Shown here one piece after another: positions 25,315 through 38,311 of a DNA stretch of 64,000 bases. The translations under genes and the position numbers were made by a program. The notes below the pieces were generated by a model. That model saw only the letters and a program-made list of their open reading frames with translations, made no database searches and was not told the origin of the DNA. Within the stretch, counting starts at the first letter, position 1. Every line of letters starts with the position of its first letter. The DNA comes from Cryptomeria japonica (lineage: Eukaryota; Streptophyta; Pinopsida; Cupressales; Cupressaceae): positions 508,990,942 through 509,054,941 of the forward strand of contig NC_081410.1 in the NCBI RefSeq assembly GCF_030272615.1. Reading direction: 5' to 3'.

Positions 25315-25890
25315 ATGGACACTCCCATCTACTTGAGAAGCATTTTTGCAGAGGACCAGAGGGCCTTTCTGGGCTCCGTTAGAGACCCAGCCCTCCAATT
25401 AGTCTGCAAGGACGTTGGCTCATTCACCAATGAGGTTGTGCGGATGGTGTTGGGCAGGGACTTTCTGCAAAATGAAAATAGATACCGTGTTAACAATAAC
25501 ATTATATCCTAGTTCTTGGTGTCTCTTTTGGACCTTGAAGGAGACAAGGTGGATATGTTGATGTTTTTTAGGAAGGTGTTTAAAGAATACTTCCTTGGAG
25601 ATGACATTACTATTGTCGTCCTTGCAGAAGTAGGGGTGGGGATCCCTTGGGTGAGTGAATTATCTAAGTTTCTCCTCCCTTACCAAATAGTGCTAGTAGC
25701 CAGGCAACCATTTCTTCTGAACCTGAATGTGGAGTAGCTGATGTGTAATAGGAAATGGGTGTGGATTGGCAAGGACTTTTTCCAAAAATGGTTGCTCTGA
25801 GACAACTTTCCAAACTACATGTGGCTTGAAGAATTCTCTCAGCTTATGCTGTCTAAAGAATTCTACATGGAAGGAGGGTCATATTCTTAG
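25315..25890 (+). pseudogene. Unrecognised protein, broken
   Basis: ATG at 25315 opens MDTPIYLRSIFAEDQRAFLG; the same frame continues across a TAG at 25510 through LEGDKVDMLMFFRKVFKEYF and ELSKFLLPYQIVLVARQPF to tandem stops at 25735, with further readable pieces (WIGKDFFQKWL) to about 25890. A TATATA at 25173-25178 could be a promoter. I do not recognise the family. Composition is more coding-like than the flanks, and the single stop in about 140 codons suggests recent decay. Confidence 0.45.
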
Positions 25891-25899
25891 GGTAAACCA

Positions 25900-27559
25900 T
25901 CCAATACCTATGTTGTAGCCCCGACCCCCTCGTAGGTTTTTTTTTGCCTATTTCCTTGAAACCTCACAGGCTCAGTGGCTCACTCATTTTGGCTTTAGAG
26001 TTTTTGAGGGACTCAAGTCTCAGACATGTAAAAATTGTAAATTTCCAAAGCATAAATATTAATGATAATTTTTCAAATTCTAGTTTGTTTTAGTTTGCCT
26101 CTTATGGATATAAAAATGTTTTCTATTTCATTTTTATTAATGGAAGTTTCTCAAATACTTTTTGTCTATGAGCTATGTTATTTCAATCTTTTGTTAAATA
26201 ATGGAAATAAATTTAATACTGTTATCTTTTTTATGTAATGCTTCTTCCTCTATATTTAATATATATAAAAAAATTTCAGTTCGTTCCATTAATTATATGT
26301 ACATTTATTACGGTTGATTATAATTTTATAAATAAAATAAAAAGATGTTTATCTAGCGAAAAACAAGTGAATTAAAACTAAAATTACAACTTACATGTTG
26401 TTGAAGTTTTGAACTAGTGCATGCGTGGGTTGGTACTCGATACATGCTATGATTTATAGTTAAGATTTGGTCATAATGAAGAAATTTGAGACATTTAAGA
26501 AGGGTAGATGGGATCACTTTCATGGAAGAGAACCAAGGGCAAGGATGTCCCAACTTCACACAAAATTGATCTAATGTAGGATTTAGGAATGATAGCAAAA
26601 ATGACACCTAAGTACTTAGTACCAACCTTAATGAGAAGAGTAATAGAACATATAGTAGGACAAGAGAAACCATCAAAGATCTTAACCACTAAATCAAATT
26701 TATCATATCAATATGTTACTTCATGCAATTGTAAAGTATAAAGATATTCTTAAGTTATTACATTCACCATACATGTATAACCTAATAAACATCAATGAGA
26801 ACCCCTTGTGAGAGTATGTCTTTGATCTTTGCAGTGATATATAGACTTATAATGGGCCATCAGGTGTTTCAATAGTCTCACTAGGATCAAAGGTAATGCA
26901 TATTGCATAGGTCCTTAGGAGGTGCAGGTTTATCAATAAGATTCACCACATTATTAGACTCAAGGCCAAGGTCATTAGAAGAAAACTCAAGATTCGAGAC
27001 TCAATTAGAGAACATGATTAGACTTAATTAGATCAACGACTTAGGGTGGATTTTTCATAGAGGCTATAAACTTTGTTGTAAATACAATCATATAATTTAT
27101 TTATAGTCTTTATTTGTTTATTAAATTAATTTGAACTAAATTAAATTAAAATTTGTATTAAACTAAATTTATGTTGAACTTTTATATATATTTTTTAGTC
27201 TTTATTTATTAATTAAATTAAATTAAATTAAAATAAATATTACACTAAATTTATGTTGAACTTATATATTTATTTTTAAACTATATTTTAAAATTATATA
27301 TCGTAAACATATTTTTAAAGAATTTTGTTAAACTTAAAATTAATATTTTAGATTTAATATTGAATGTTTTCTTTTTTTATATTAGACTTTTACCTTTCAA
27401 ATTGTATATCAAAATTTATATTTTTATTTAGTTATTTTTTTTATACTAGAGTCTAAGTTTCATGTTCTATACTATTTTTGAATTTCATATTTTTACAAAT
27501 AATATTAATATTATATTTAATAGTTATCTCAAACTATTACACATCTGTAAATGTCTCTT
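25900..27559. other. AT-rich DNA with an orphan satellite fragment
   Basis: Mostly AT-rich and stop-dense. Positions 27030-27053 are identical over 24 bases to part of the satellite unit that starts 500 bp downstream. A minus-strand open frame at 26689-26495 contains GTKYLGVIFAI, faintly like LINE reverse-transcriptase text, too weak to call. Confidence 0.45.
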
Positions 27560-28505
27560 ATTATGGGACTCACGACATCTGACAACAGTTACCATGAACC
27601 ATCGTACGTTGGATAAGAAAAGATCAATGACTTAGGGTGGATTTCGGCCCGAATGTGGGAAGTGAACACATTTGTGAGAACTTTGCCTAGAATTGAACGT
27701 TTTACATTTAATTAAATATAATAAAGTCTATAAACCTCTTTTTCAGGTGAAAGTTTAAAATAATTAAACAAACTTAAAAAATAGTCCTGAAAAGTGACTC
27801 GAGTGTGGTGATGTCCCCAAAAAATGGTAAAATTCATGGAACCCATGACAACTAACAACAGATACCATCATCCGTTGGATGAGCACAAATCAATGGCTAA
27901 GGGGGGATTTCAGCCCAAATGGGGGAAGTGAACACATTTGTGAGAACTTCCCCCAGAATTGAACGTTTTACATTAAATCAAATATAATTAAGTCTATAAA
28001 GCTCTATTTCGAGCTGAAGTTGACAGATTAAAGAGACATAAAAAACAGTCCAAAAAAGTGACTCGAGTGTGGTGACATGCTTGAAAAATGGTAAAATTCA
28101 TGGGACCCACGACAATTGACAACAGATACCATCGTTTGTTGGATGAGCATAGATCAACAACTTAGGGTGGATTTCGGCCCGAATTTGGGAAGTGAACACA
28201 TTTATGAGAACTTCGCCCAAAATTGAACGTTTTACATTTAATTAAATATAATTAAGTTAATAAAGCTCTATTGGGGGTGGAAGTTGAAGGATTAAAAAGA
28301 CTTTAAAAATAGTCCGAAAAAGTGACTCGAGTGCGGTGACGTGCCCGAAAAATGGAAAAAGTTATGGGACCCACAACAACTGACAAAAGATACCATCGTC
28401 CATTGGATGGGCACAGATCAACGACTTAGGGTGGATTTCGGCCCGAATGTGGGAAGTGAACACATTTATGAGAACTTCACCTGGAATTGAACGTTTTACA
28501 TTTAA
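27560..28505. repeat. Satellite of about 265 bp, roughly 3.6 tandem copies
   Basis: The phrase CTTAGGGTGGATTTCGGCCC and its variants recurs at about 27631, 27897, 28161 and 28425, giving periods of 266, 264 and 264 bp. Each unit also contains a GGGACCCACGACAA-like start, GTGAACACATTT, GAATTGAACGTTTTACATT and GTGACTCGAGTG. Copies differ by scattered substitutions. The array starts part-way through a unit near 27560 and ends after GTTTTACATTTAA near 28505. No coding frame is conserved. Confidence 0.95.
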
Positions 28506-28908
28506 TGTCCTTAGAATTTAGACAAAAGTAATGAATGTTTTGTCCTTTGGCAGCGAATAGATATTAATAATAAATAAAATTACAACATGATTCTAGATAT
28601 TTTGCCCTTTAGGTATTAATTTTGTACTTTTCATAGTTTTCAAAATAAGTGACTCATAAATCATAATCATATTTTATTTCATAGACAAACCAGTAAATTT
28701 ATGGAGATTTAGAAACAACTACTAGATTGAGGAATGCAAGTTGCAACAGAGACTGTTTGTGCCAATCTAGTGAAATAGAAATTTTGGGTAAAATCTAGAA
28801 CACCTACATCTCGCCTTTTTTACTTTTTTTAATCTTGTGGTCCAATTTGAGGGTTAGCATTTTCAAGTTTGTATCTAGAATTATTTTGAATTATTAACAA
28901 TAACAACG
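28506..28908. other. AT-rich spacer before the 28.9-kb pseudogene
   Basis: No gene or repeat recognised; it may hold the promoter of the reading frame that starts at 28909, though no clear TATA box was found. Confidence 0.35.
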
Positions 28909-31900
28909 ATGGGGAAAATGGGAAGCAATAGTTCAATAGGAAGCCAAGTGAAAAAAAATGTACCTAACTGAACTGGTTAAAACACCAGGTTTCACTGATG
29001 AATACCATGATATTTATGACATTTCTATCCATGGTGAAAAGCATATCATAGATATTAGATATGCATTGTCTAGTAAGGTGACAGATCCAACCAGGGAATT
29101 TTTTTTTGTTTTCAACACAATGTTAAAACAAAGACCAAATAAAATCAGATCTTGGGATGCTCGATTGGGAAGAATGGTGCTACCTAAAGTATTCCATTGC
29201 CTTGATTTTGTCATGGTCTACGCCAATAATAATGATGAAGATAAAAAAGCAATTGTCAATAAAAATACAAAAGGGGAAATTATATCCATAAGCGTAGGAG
29301 AATTTGCTCGTTTGTTGAACCTAGGGTTTGAAGCACAAAACTCAAATGTCCAAATTGACCTCAAAAAGCTGGTAGAGAATTATGAGATTCTTGATCCAAG
29401 TCACAGAGATTCATTTATCAAATCTCTAATAAAGTGTGGTACTCTGTTGGATCAGAATCATAAGCCTCCTTATGATTCTAACATTTTTGTTCCATGGGTT
29501 CAGGATACTATTTCCTTGCCGTTGTTTTGCCTAGGATTGGAAAATGATAGGGAAGTGGGTGCAAGCCTTCTTGAAATGATTTTTAATATCCATTGTGTAG
29601 CTCAGCCAGTAAGATATAATTTTGTTGAGCACATTGTTTAATCCATGCAAAAACAATTACTAATGATCAAAAAAGGTTCTTGTAAGACATTTAGGTTCTC
29701 ATCCTACTTGTACTACCTCCTTCTGTCCAAGTATTGTGCAATGTTCAAGACCGAGAATCTTCAAATTGTGAACTATAAGATTGATGAGAAGACTCACAAG
29801 TGTCCAATATATGAATGTACACCAAAGATAAGGATGCATGATAACAAAAAGAACTACAACCATTTTGCAGAGTTCTTTTTGGCATCAATGTATAATGAAA
29901 TTACAAGCACTCTAATGCCTAGATTGCTTGTGTCTTGTAGAGATTGCATTCAACTCGAAAGTCAAATAGAATTGGCTCACTAGTTCTTCATGGAAGAATA
30001 TAGTATGTTAATGTTTTACGGATTAATAGTAAAAGTATACAGACTTCCAATATATGTGATAGAGAGGGTATTTGCATTGGAATATATATGGCAGTTGGAG
30101 AGAATAGATAGGCACTTCCATGATCGGAAAAAGAAGAGCTTATTTCCTTCCTTGCCTTTCTCATGTGGAGGGTTCACATTTGAGAGAACAACATTCAATG
30201 TGGCACATTATTATTTGATTATTTTTAGCTTTGGTGATGAGGGTATCTGATAGTATGATCCAATCAGTGTAGTTTAAGCAAGGCTTAAGAAAAATGGGAA
30301 CTCTTCAGTGTTATGTCAACATGAAAGTAAACCATTGCTAGAAAAGAATAGAAACATGGACTCCTGGGATGATGTAAAAAAAGAGATGGAGAAAATTGCT
30401 GCTAACAATAACATTTCAACAGAAGAAATGTCATCACAAATTATGGTATTTCACACACAAAGGACAACAGAGGAGGGCCTGGGCATCCAAAATAGGATGT
30501 CCTACAATTTCTACCAAAAATATGCTAATCCATCTAACAAATCTATTCCCAAATCAATTCTAGAAGAATGTAAAGAGAGTTATTGGACTCAAACCAAAAT
30601 AAATTATTTTTGGACTATGAGGAAGAATCTCAATGAATAAAAGACTAGTGCAGAATAAGAGAAAAAGAGAGCATTTCATAGGGTTGCCTTGACTAAAGTT
30701 TTAGATGAATAGCCTGCAAGGAATAGGGTATTTCCAACATATGATCCACACAAAGATATGATGGAGTTCACGGTTGTTATGCGCCCAACTAAAGATTAAA
30801 AACCACCACATAGTCAAATAGATCCATTTAAATTTCAAGTGAGCACCCTCCAAATGGATTTTTCCAAAGTACATAATGTGGAAAAATTTAGTGTGTCAAA
30901 AAGGACTAACGAAGTGGTCTACACTTCACTGCTAAAGGTGGAGAGAGAGAAAAATAAACTAGAGAAACAAATAGAAAAGTTACAGGCGAACCTAGCAAAT
31001 GAAAAAATCAAAGATAAAAGAAGAAAATAACAAGTGCAATGATTTACATAAAATGATAAAAAATTTGAGCTTTGCAGTAGAAATTATAGAGCAGAAAAAG
31101 ATGGATGTAGAATTGAAGGACCTGAGAGAAAAAATGGCTAATAGCAGTAAAAAAATTGATGAGGAGAGAGCCAGTTTTCAAAAAATATACAAAAGTTATG
31201 AGTTTGTTGCTGCCGAAATAAGAAAAACATAGGACCTATTGGATCATGAGAAGGAAAAAGAAAAACATTTGGAAGAGGAAGTAGAGGAAGAAAGAAAAAA
31301 ATGTGCATAAATGAAAGAAGACCTGCAAAATGCAAATGATAAGATTAAAACTTTGGAGGATAGATTGAAAGATAATATGGAAAATACAACGAAGTATATA
31401 CAAGAAAATATTTGGTGGTAAATAATGCAAAGGAGTGACAAGTTGTGTGAATGGTTTGCATTGAATGAAATTCTGAGATTAATTTATACGAAAATCAAAG
31501 GGCACTTTGAGAAGAGCATACATGTTTATTCAAAAGAGGATATGGAGAAACAGATTCTGCAAGTAGTCTATAGTACCAGTGATAGCTACTTGGCATCTAA
31601 GGGAATTAAGAGCCGCAATGATGCCACAATTAAGACATCAGCTATCATTCAAAAATGCCAAAAACTAAGGGAAACATCAGAAGTTATGGATAAGTGTGGT
31701 AAAAAGATATTGAAGTTGCAAGAAAAGAAAACTACTTTGATTAAACTTGGTTTTCCTAAGACCGTTGACCCATCAAATAAATTCATTGGAAAAGAAGCTT
31801 ACAAAAAAATCATGCAGATAAAAATGAAGTCTAATTTAGACTTGCTTCCGAAGAACACAACTCCCTAAAGCTTTATGGAATTCATCCAACCATTCACAAC

Positions 31901-32057
31901 TCTAAATATGGTATTGGGTGAAACAGTGATGTCAAGTTACTCTTCTAAATATGGATTGTTGACAAAGTTGCAGTTGACTTTCCATAGTTTACAGAATATT
32001 GACCTTCCATCAAACGAAGAGTGCAGCACCCTACAAAAACTGAAACAAAAATCTTAA
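28909..32057 (+). pseudogene. Unrecognised protein of about 1,000 residues with central coiled coil, broken
   Basis: An ATG at 28909 opens MGKMGSNSSIGSQVKK; an A-run at 28951-28958 shifts the frame into MYLTELVKTPGFTDEY. From there a single frame continues to about 31010, then shifts once and continues to 32057. The first 230 codons include SWDARLGRMVLPKVFHCLDF and ISISVGEFARLLNLGFEAQ. The middle (about 30900-31400) is a Lys/Glu-rich coiled coil (EREKNKLEKQIEKLQANLAN). The C-terminus has IQKCQKLRETSEVMDKCGKK. About ten in-frame stops interrupt it; most are TAA/TAG where Gln fits, for example LNE-stop-KTSAE-stop-EKKRAF. No intron is apparent. The layout (globular N-terminus, coiled-coil end) resembles the 22.3-kb pseudogene, but I see no clear sequence identity and no known family. 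Confidence 0.6.
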
Positions 32058-32922
32058 GAATAATAGTATGTATTGCACAATTTTCTTCTTTTACTCTTAA
32101 TTTCAAGGTTTAATGTTTTTTTTGTTTGGAATTTGGCATCGCTTGAAATAACTCTATTTAATGAATAGGAAAAAACTAGCACTTGCTATTGATAAATTTC
32201 TAATCGAGCCTATGGATCTATGATACACATTGCAAAACTTCACCCTGTAAATTTGAATTCTCAAATTCTCCCACGCTTTAACATTTCTGCATTTCTCTAT
32301 TTCTGATTACTAGGTTTTGGGCACTACTATTATCTATAGTTAATTTGTCATGGCTTCAATTAATATTTAATTTTGAACTCTGTTTTTTGAAAACGAGACA
32401 TCAAACATGTAGCAATTGTTAAATTCCTAATCCGACCCGTGATGGCCATGTAAATCTATGCTAAATTTTTTATTTTGATGTTGATTCTTCCCATGTTGCA
32501 ATTTAACCTGAAGTTGTTGTTGCTACCTTTTTTCTATAAAAGGGAATTCAGGATTATTTGCAAAGGGATCTGAAACTTTGTATTGACTTTTGCATGGAGA
32601 ATCACACATATTGGTGTATTACTATTGAATGAATTATATCATATGGATATATTTTGAAAGAATTAATGAAAATATAAGTTCTCAAACATGTCTAAATAAA
32701 CATCTATGTATCAATAAACACATTATGGTCTTTTATTATGCTATTTTAAATCTGGAAATAGAAAGTTAAAAAATACAATTACAAATCAATATTAAATTCT
32801 AATTGAAAAAAGTTAACAGACTCATAAAATATCATCAAGTTATCACCCATAATAATATTCTTTTGTAATATGAATGATTAGATAGAGTAATAAGATTAAT
32901 AAATACTAATGTCTTATAGTTG
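32058..32922. other. AT-rich intergenic DNA
   Basis: Separates the plus-strand pseudogene from the minus-strand hAT remnant. No gene, repeat or transposon terminus could be identified; a left terminus of the hAT element should lie here but is not visible. Confidence 0.4.
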
Positions 32923-35584
32923 TCATTCATCCTCATCAAATTTAGAGCTTTCTTGATTCGTGTCTGTGGTTTCTTTACTCTGAGTCTACATACCTTCGTT
33001 GAATTGTATCTCAATTCTACTAGTAGGTCCACTACATGAGTCAATAGTCTCACTGACACTTTGGTTTGAAGTGTTTCCCAAACTTCTTCTTTCACATTTG
33101 GACCTCTAGATTTGTAGTCCCTATCGTAAGGAAAAGTGTGGACATCATACCTAGATGTATAGAGCCTCAAGCAATTTTCCAAATTTTTGTCTAGTTTGTT
33201 TCTTAGTTTTGATTTTAGGAACCCCAAAGCACTGAAAACTCTCTCATCTTCCACCGAACCCTCAACAAGCTTCAAATATTCTGGCATTGAATCATGCAAC
33301 ACTACATTTCTAGCTATATATTTCCAAAGCCTTGTTACTGATCCCTCTTTGCAGGGGTTCTCCATTGTGCCATATTGTTCTCTCATAGTGTATGCAAAAT
33401 GAGATGATTTCTCTCAAATATTAGTTTCATATAATATTCCATTTATAGTTACTCCATTCAATTCTCTAGATATGCAAAATTGTTTTATCAAAGTTAGTAG
33501 CTTACATAAAAAATCAGCTGCACTATTGAGTCTCCAATATTGAGGAAACACAATAGACATGGCTTCAAGTAGGTTGTCAAGAGGGAATTTGCTTCTAATT
33601 TGTGGGAAACATCATAGGAAATTTTCTTCACAGAAGCAATTATAGTCTCAACAATCTTGTCGAAATCTTCCCTTGTAACTCTTGCTAGTTGCTTCTATGG
33701 GTGCTTTCCTGGTTCCTCGAGGTCGACCATGGCATATAAGTGCATTGGTATCTCAACTCCCCATACATTGGCACATAACTCCCCATTTGCACCGATTTAT
33801 AAAAAGTTATTGGGATTGTTCAAATCTGTGAGTGTCCACCACTTAACAATTTTTTCATCAGATAGTGTTGGTTGATTTCGATAGAGATTATCGAGGGTCA
33901 TGCATGTCATCTTACACAGTGTAGAGTATTTTGCAATATATGGAGCTCTTTTTTGGGCAGCCTTCTTAATATTCCTCATTTCCTCTAGCATGGGAAGAAG
34001 AGCTACTAAAGTTAAGAGTATCTCTAGATTACTTAACCTCCAAAGAAGGTTGGGAAATTTTGGTTGTTCTGATTCATCGTGAGTTATGTGAAATAGTCCA
34101 ATCAAGGATGGATATTCTGAAAAAACTCAATGCGCTAGACCATCCGAAGAGATCCATTTGGTATCATTATCCTTGAGAAGCTTGTTCCCATTAGTTATTC
34201 CATCAACAAAGTGTTGAAATTTCATAAATCGCTTGGGACTTTGACAGAAGTGTAAGTAGAGCTCTTTGATTAAAATTTTAATTTTTTTTTACCAAAGCAT
34301 ACTTGCTCACAATTCCAAAAGCTAGATTCATTCTATGAGCCATGCAATGAATTGCAGTAATGTATGGTGCAAATGAAGTTTAAATCTTTGTACAAAGACC
34401 ATTCTTGTGACCTTGCATTACTAAAGCTCCATTTGCTCCAACACACACCAATTTTTTGGCAACCAACATGTCATCCATACCTCCATATTCAATTAAACTT
34501 CTCTTTACTAGTTGAAATAAATTTTCCGCTGTTGCACTCTCCTTCATTTAAGCAACAGATAATAGATGAGGTTGGCGGGCATGATTATGTACAATATAAA
34601 CATGCATGCATACCCATGAAAAATTGTCTACTGGCGTAACTTCGTCTAAAGAAAATGAAAAAAAGTTTGACTCTCTTATTTTTTCCTTTACATCTTGTTT
34701 TCTAACCTCAGCAAGAGAACTTGCCCATTCCCATCCACTGTTTACTAACCAGTGTCTATTAGGATAGTTAGGAACTAAATCAAAAGTGTAATAAACCACT
34801 AATTGATGGTAAGTCAATCATAGTGTGCCCTTTGCTCAAAATATAATAAAACAATGCTTAACTGAACAAATTTTCCCAGTTGTTCTATTTGCATTTCTTT
34901 TCCAAAACTAGCTTCAATAGAACCTTTAACTTCAGCAAGTTTCATCTGTATTTTCTCATGAAAATAATACTCTTCGGCATTCCTCACATGCTTACATTCC
35001 TCCTTTGTTTTTCATCTTATCACTAATTTTTTAACTCTGTCTATCATTTGTTTTTCATAAACTTTACCCATATGCTTTTCTATGGTGTCAAATTTTAGCT
35101 GCAACCTAATTTCCTTATTATGTTTGCAAGTGAAAATCTTACACCTGCATTCTATTAGAGGCTCACCTTCAATTGGATTCTCCACTGGTTCAATGACTGG
35201 ATACTTTGATGCCCAATTAATTTGAAAATTCCTCACTGACATATCCCACTCTCGATCCTTTTTTGATTGTGGTTCATCATTTTTTGATCTAGTTTTTCTT
35301 TTCCCATTTCATGCATTATCATCAATGGCATTATCACCCAAGTCGATTATATCATTTCGGCTAACTTGGGTATCTACAAGATAATTTGAGATATCAGGTT
35401 CACTGTCATCCTCAACATGTGGTGTAGGTTGCAAATTTTGTACTTGTACTTGTGATGATGTACCTTCCTAATTTTCACCACAATCTTTTCCAAAGCCAAA
35501 GTACGAAGACAACATTTTGCTTTTTGTTGGCCTCCAATGGCCTTCCCCACATTCAAGTTTCCTACCCTTCTTCCTGTTTGACAT
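32923..35584 (-). pseudogene. hAT-superfamily transposase, broken
   Basis: Read on the minus strand from an ATG at 35584 (MSNRKKGRKLECGEGHWRP, a basic N-terminus) the remnant runs to a stop at 32923 after ESSKFDEDE. Recognisable parts: INWASKYPVIEPVEN and EGEPLIECRCKIF (about 35240-35120); FFSFSLDEVTPVDNFSW (about 34670-34620), the first catalytic Asp region; LPMLEEMRNIKKAA (about 34000-33950) and KIVKWWTLTDLNNP (about 33850-33810); and the C-terminal dimerisation region VEGSVEDERVFSALGFLKSK (about 33270-33210), where the family usually has E-R-x-F-S. Several stops and frameshifts break it. Neither terminal inverted repeats nor an 8-bp target duplication could be identified. Confidence 0.8.
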
Positions 35585-35957
35585 CTCCAAAGAAATAAAG
35601 GCTGCCAAAAAAATATCAATATGTTGAAGAAGCAATAATAGATTATAAAATATAATATATGTTTCATTGGCCCTACAACCTACAATCTAGATGTTTAAGG
35701 TCTGAATGTCCTGGCTGACCACTTGGCACTGATGGGTCACCACTAAATAAAAATGAACTCAACAGTGTAAACAAATATAGATAAATTTAGAATAATATTA
35801 TAACACTTCAAAAATATGATCGCTCACCTTTAGGTCACTAGCAGTCGCCAATGCAGTCAACAACAATGATATTCCTTGGTCTAAAACTTCGCTATTGATC
35901 GGAATTTAGAGCCTAGAACCCACCAGATTGTGTTGAGATAGATCTGATCTTTGCATG

Positions 35958-35965
35958 TATTTATA
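35958..35965 (-). promoter_or_regulatory. Candidate TATA box of the hAT transposase
   Basis: The minus strand reads GGTATAAATA here, about 375 bp upstream of the transposase ATG at 35584. Confidence 0.4.
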
Positions 35966-35974
35966 CCAATCCTT

Positions 35975-36470
35975 ATATGGCGAATTTCGTGGGAATTTTA
36001 TATGGTATACAAATATTTTGTGAATCTCGTGTAACTGTAACATGACCTATGTAATTTTTGAGGCAATTATGGGTCATCCAAATAATTGGCAAATACAATA
36101 TAGTTGGCAAAAGTTAGGGTGAATGGAGACACGCGTCGAAAAAATGTCAGCCGAATTGGGTCCTCTTGGCTAACAAATTTTCACATGCCTATAGGCGAAT
36201 TATCGTCATCTATTAAGGCAACCTTGGAGAGTGTAGGTGAAAAAATTAAATTTACCATTTGTCCACCGTATATTGTATTGGTGAAATCCTCGCATAGAAA
36301 CATTTAATTACATAAAACATATGGGGATCAAGCCATGAATTTGATGAAAATTGATAATGTTCTAGAAACATGGCGACCCCCAGTTGGTACAAAATATTCG
36401 TCATTTCCCAAGTCGCCGACGTGGAAAATTTGCCACTGGTGAATATTTGCCAATAAACTAATCTCTGATT
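35975..36470. repeat. Clustered GGCGAAT/GGCAAAT words upstream of the hAT remnant
   Basis: GGCGAATT, GGCAATTA, TTGGCAAAT, TTGGCAAAA, TTGGCTAAC, GGCGAATT, TTGGTGAAA and, inverted, ATTTGCC and TATTTGCCAAT occur within 500 bp. Such clusters near an element end are typical of subterminal transposase-binding repeats in hAT elements. The same words cluster at 24.3-24.6 kb. Confidence 0.4.
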
Positions 36471-36599
36471 TGGCATTAAAAAAAATACAAAATCAAAAGT
36501 TTTCTTGTTGATTAAAAAAATGATTTGACAAATTTCTATGAAGACTTGTTGTTTCTTTTACAGAACAAAAAGAAGAAATTAAAACAAAAAATTATTTCT

Positions 36600-36904
36600 T
36601 TTCTTGGAGACTAGGTTAAGGAAGGATTTTCTTTCCTTGTATATTAGAGGCTTTCGTTGACGTGGATGCTAGGGCTAAGGATTGGGCTTCTAAAGATAAG
36701 GATGATAGAGTATGGGATGCTACAAATAACTTGGTACAGAAACTCAATATATGGGATCCTATAGAAGAGGAGGTTAAGGTCCTAAAAGCCAATGTCACCA
36801 TGGAGGAAGAAAGGAAAAATATAGAAAGGTCCATCATTATTAACTAATGAAATCAAGACGTGATAAAGAATATTTTAGAATAAATTAAAGCCTTCAGTAG
36901 GGAA
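36600..36904 (+). pseudogene. Coiled-coil protein fragment, paralogue of the 22.3-kb pseudogene tail
   Basis: One frame reads CILEAFVDVDARAKDWASK then DKDDRVWDATNNLVQKLNIW then EEERKNIERSI before a stop at about 36845. It aligns with the tail of the 22.3-kb pseudogene (GVDSRASRWDVEDKD...NNLVEKLNKWESIGEEL). The VWDATNN here shows that a TAG in the other copy stands for Trp. An LTR element is inserted at 36905; a further fragment of open frame follows it at 38334-38537. Confidence 0.55.
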
Positions 36905-38311
36905 TGTTGGAAGTAAGTTTTGATATGTTATTGTGGTTGTCATTGATGTCAAACTTGTTGTTCTGGAATGGTCCAGAATGTCTATGGTGCAAAGTTGTCT
37001 TGTTATTATTTCTTTTAGTTTTGGTTGCAAGTTGAGGTGCAAGTATTCTCCAAGGTACTATCAAGCGTTTATTAAGTGTTATCAGGGTTTGTCATCAATA
37101 TCAAAAGGGGGGGGGTATTGTTGGAAGTAAGTGTTGATATGTTGTTGTGGTTGTTATTGATATCAAACTTGTTGTTCTGGAATGGTCCTGAATGTCTATG
37201 GTGTAGAGTTATCTTGTTGTGTTACTAGTGTAGTTGATTTGTTGGTTGTTGCAAAAGTACTTGGGTCTAGAATCTATTATTGGTGTTGATTATTATTGTT
37301 ATCTTCATTACATATAGTTTCAATATCATGATTATGATGGTTTTGTGGTCCAAAAACATCCTTGTGTCCTTCGAGTGATGTGGCATTAATCGTTGTCAGT
37401 TATGAGATTCTATGTTTGACCTATCTTTAAGTTCAGATATGACTTAGTGGAAGAACGACTAATATGTTTTGGGTCTCACTATAGTATGTGGAGATCTTAT
37501 TTTGAGTTGTTTGTATGGGAGAGCATGTTTTGATCAATGTTTTCTTATATGGTTGTGTAGCATGTGGGTATGATGTTGGTTATGCTCTGATGATTGCGGA
37601 TCAATGAATTAATCTTTGGAAGATGTTTTTTGGTCCTCTCTTTCTCCTAGAGTACATCAGCATATTTTTGTATTTAGAAAGTATCTTTTAATTCAAGTCA
37701 AATTTGTTTAAACTTCAATGATGATTTATCTTATATATAATAATGAGCATGATTGAGTTAAGTGTCTGAGCATGGGATGTGAGTAAGACTAGATGTGGTG
37801 AATAGTGAAGATCAGAGGTTTTTTGAAGAGAAAAATAAGATCTATGTTCGAGTGATATACAAGCTGTGTTGAGACTATGGCAGAGAATTGAGAAAAAGTG
37901 TTTGTAGATGAGATCAGATTTGTGTTTGTGTTAATGTTTGTCTCTTGATGTAAAGTTCATGGACACCTTCAAGATAAGGAGATCCTTCTTTTTTGATCCT
38001 TTTTTTGTATCTTGCCCTGAGTGCAGTTAGCTTTAGGTTTTGAAAGTCCTCTTTGTATCTTACCCCATGAGAAGTTATCATTGGTGTGCAAGTCTGAAGA
38101 AGTGAGCTCTCATTTGTAATCATTTCTATTCATATTGGATATATTCTTGTGGATAGGTGCTCACTGTGGATTTCCCTTTTTGGGTTTTCCATGTATAAAC
38201 CTTGGTGTTCATGTGTTAGATATGTGTTGAAGTTTAATTGTTTATGTCCTACATTTAATTTTTCTTTTTGAATGACTCCCCCCCCCTCTCAGTCTTACCT
38301 TGGGTTCAACA
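36905..38311 (+). mobile_element. LTR retrotransposon remnant with PPT and 3' LTR
   Basis: A 3' LTR spans 37119-38311 (1193 bp), starting TGTTGGAAGTAAG and ending GGTTCAACA. Directly upstream is a purine run (37103-37115, AAAAGGGGGGGGG), the polypurine tract, so the element is plus-oriented. A second copy of the LTR start lies at 36905-37015 (TGTTGGAAGTAAG...), so almost the whole interior has been lost. Possible target-site traces are GGGAA before 36905 and AGGAG after 38311, only partly matching. No protein domain is left, so Copia or Gypsy cannot be decided. Confidence 0.75.

Noticed and set aside
26495-26689. Possible LINE reverse-transcriptase piece (GTKYLGVIFAI)
   Set aside because: Only about ten residues resemble the family and neighbouring conserved positions are missing.
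27631-28440. TTAGGGT words in the satellite as telomere-like repeats
   Set aside because: TTAGGG occurs once per 265-bp unit and never in tandem.
27560-28505. Evenly spaced repeats as a CRISPR array
   Set aside because: The whole 265-bp unit repeats, with no short repeat plus unique spacers, and the context is a plant nuclear genome.
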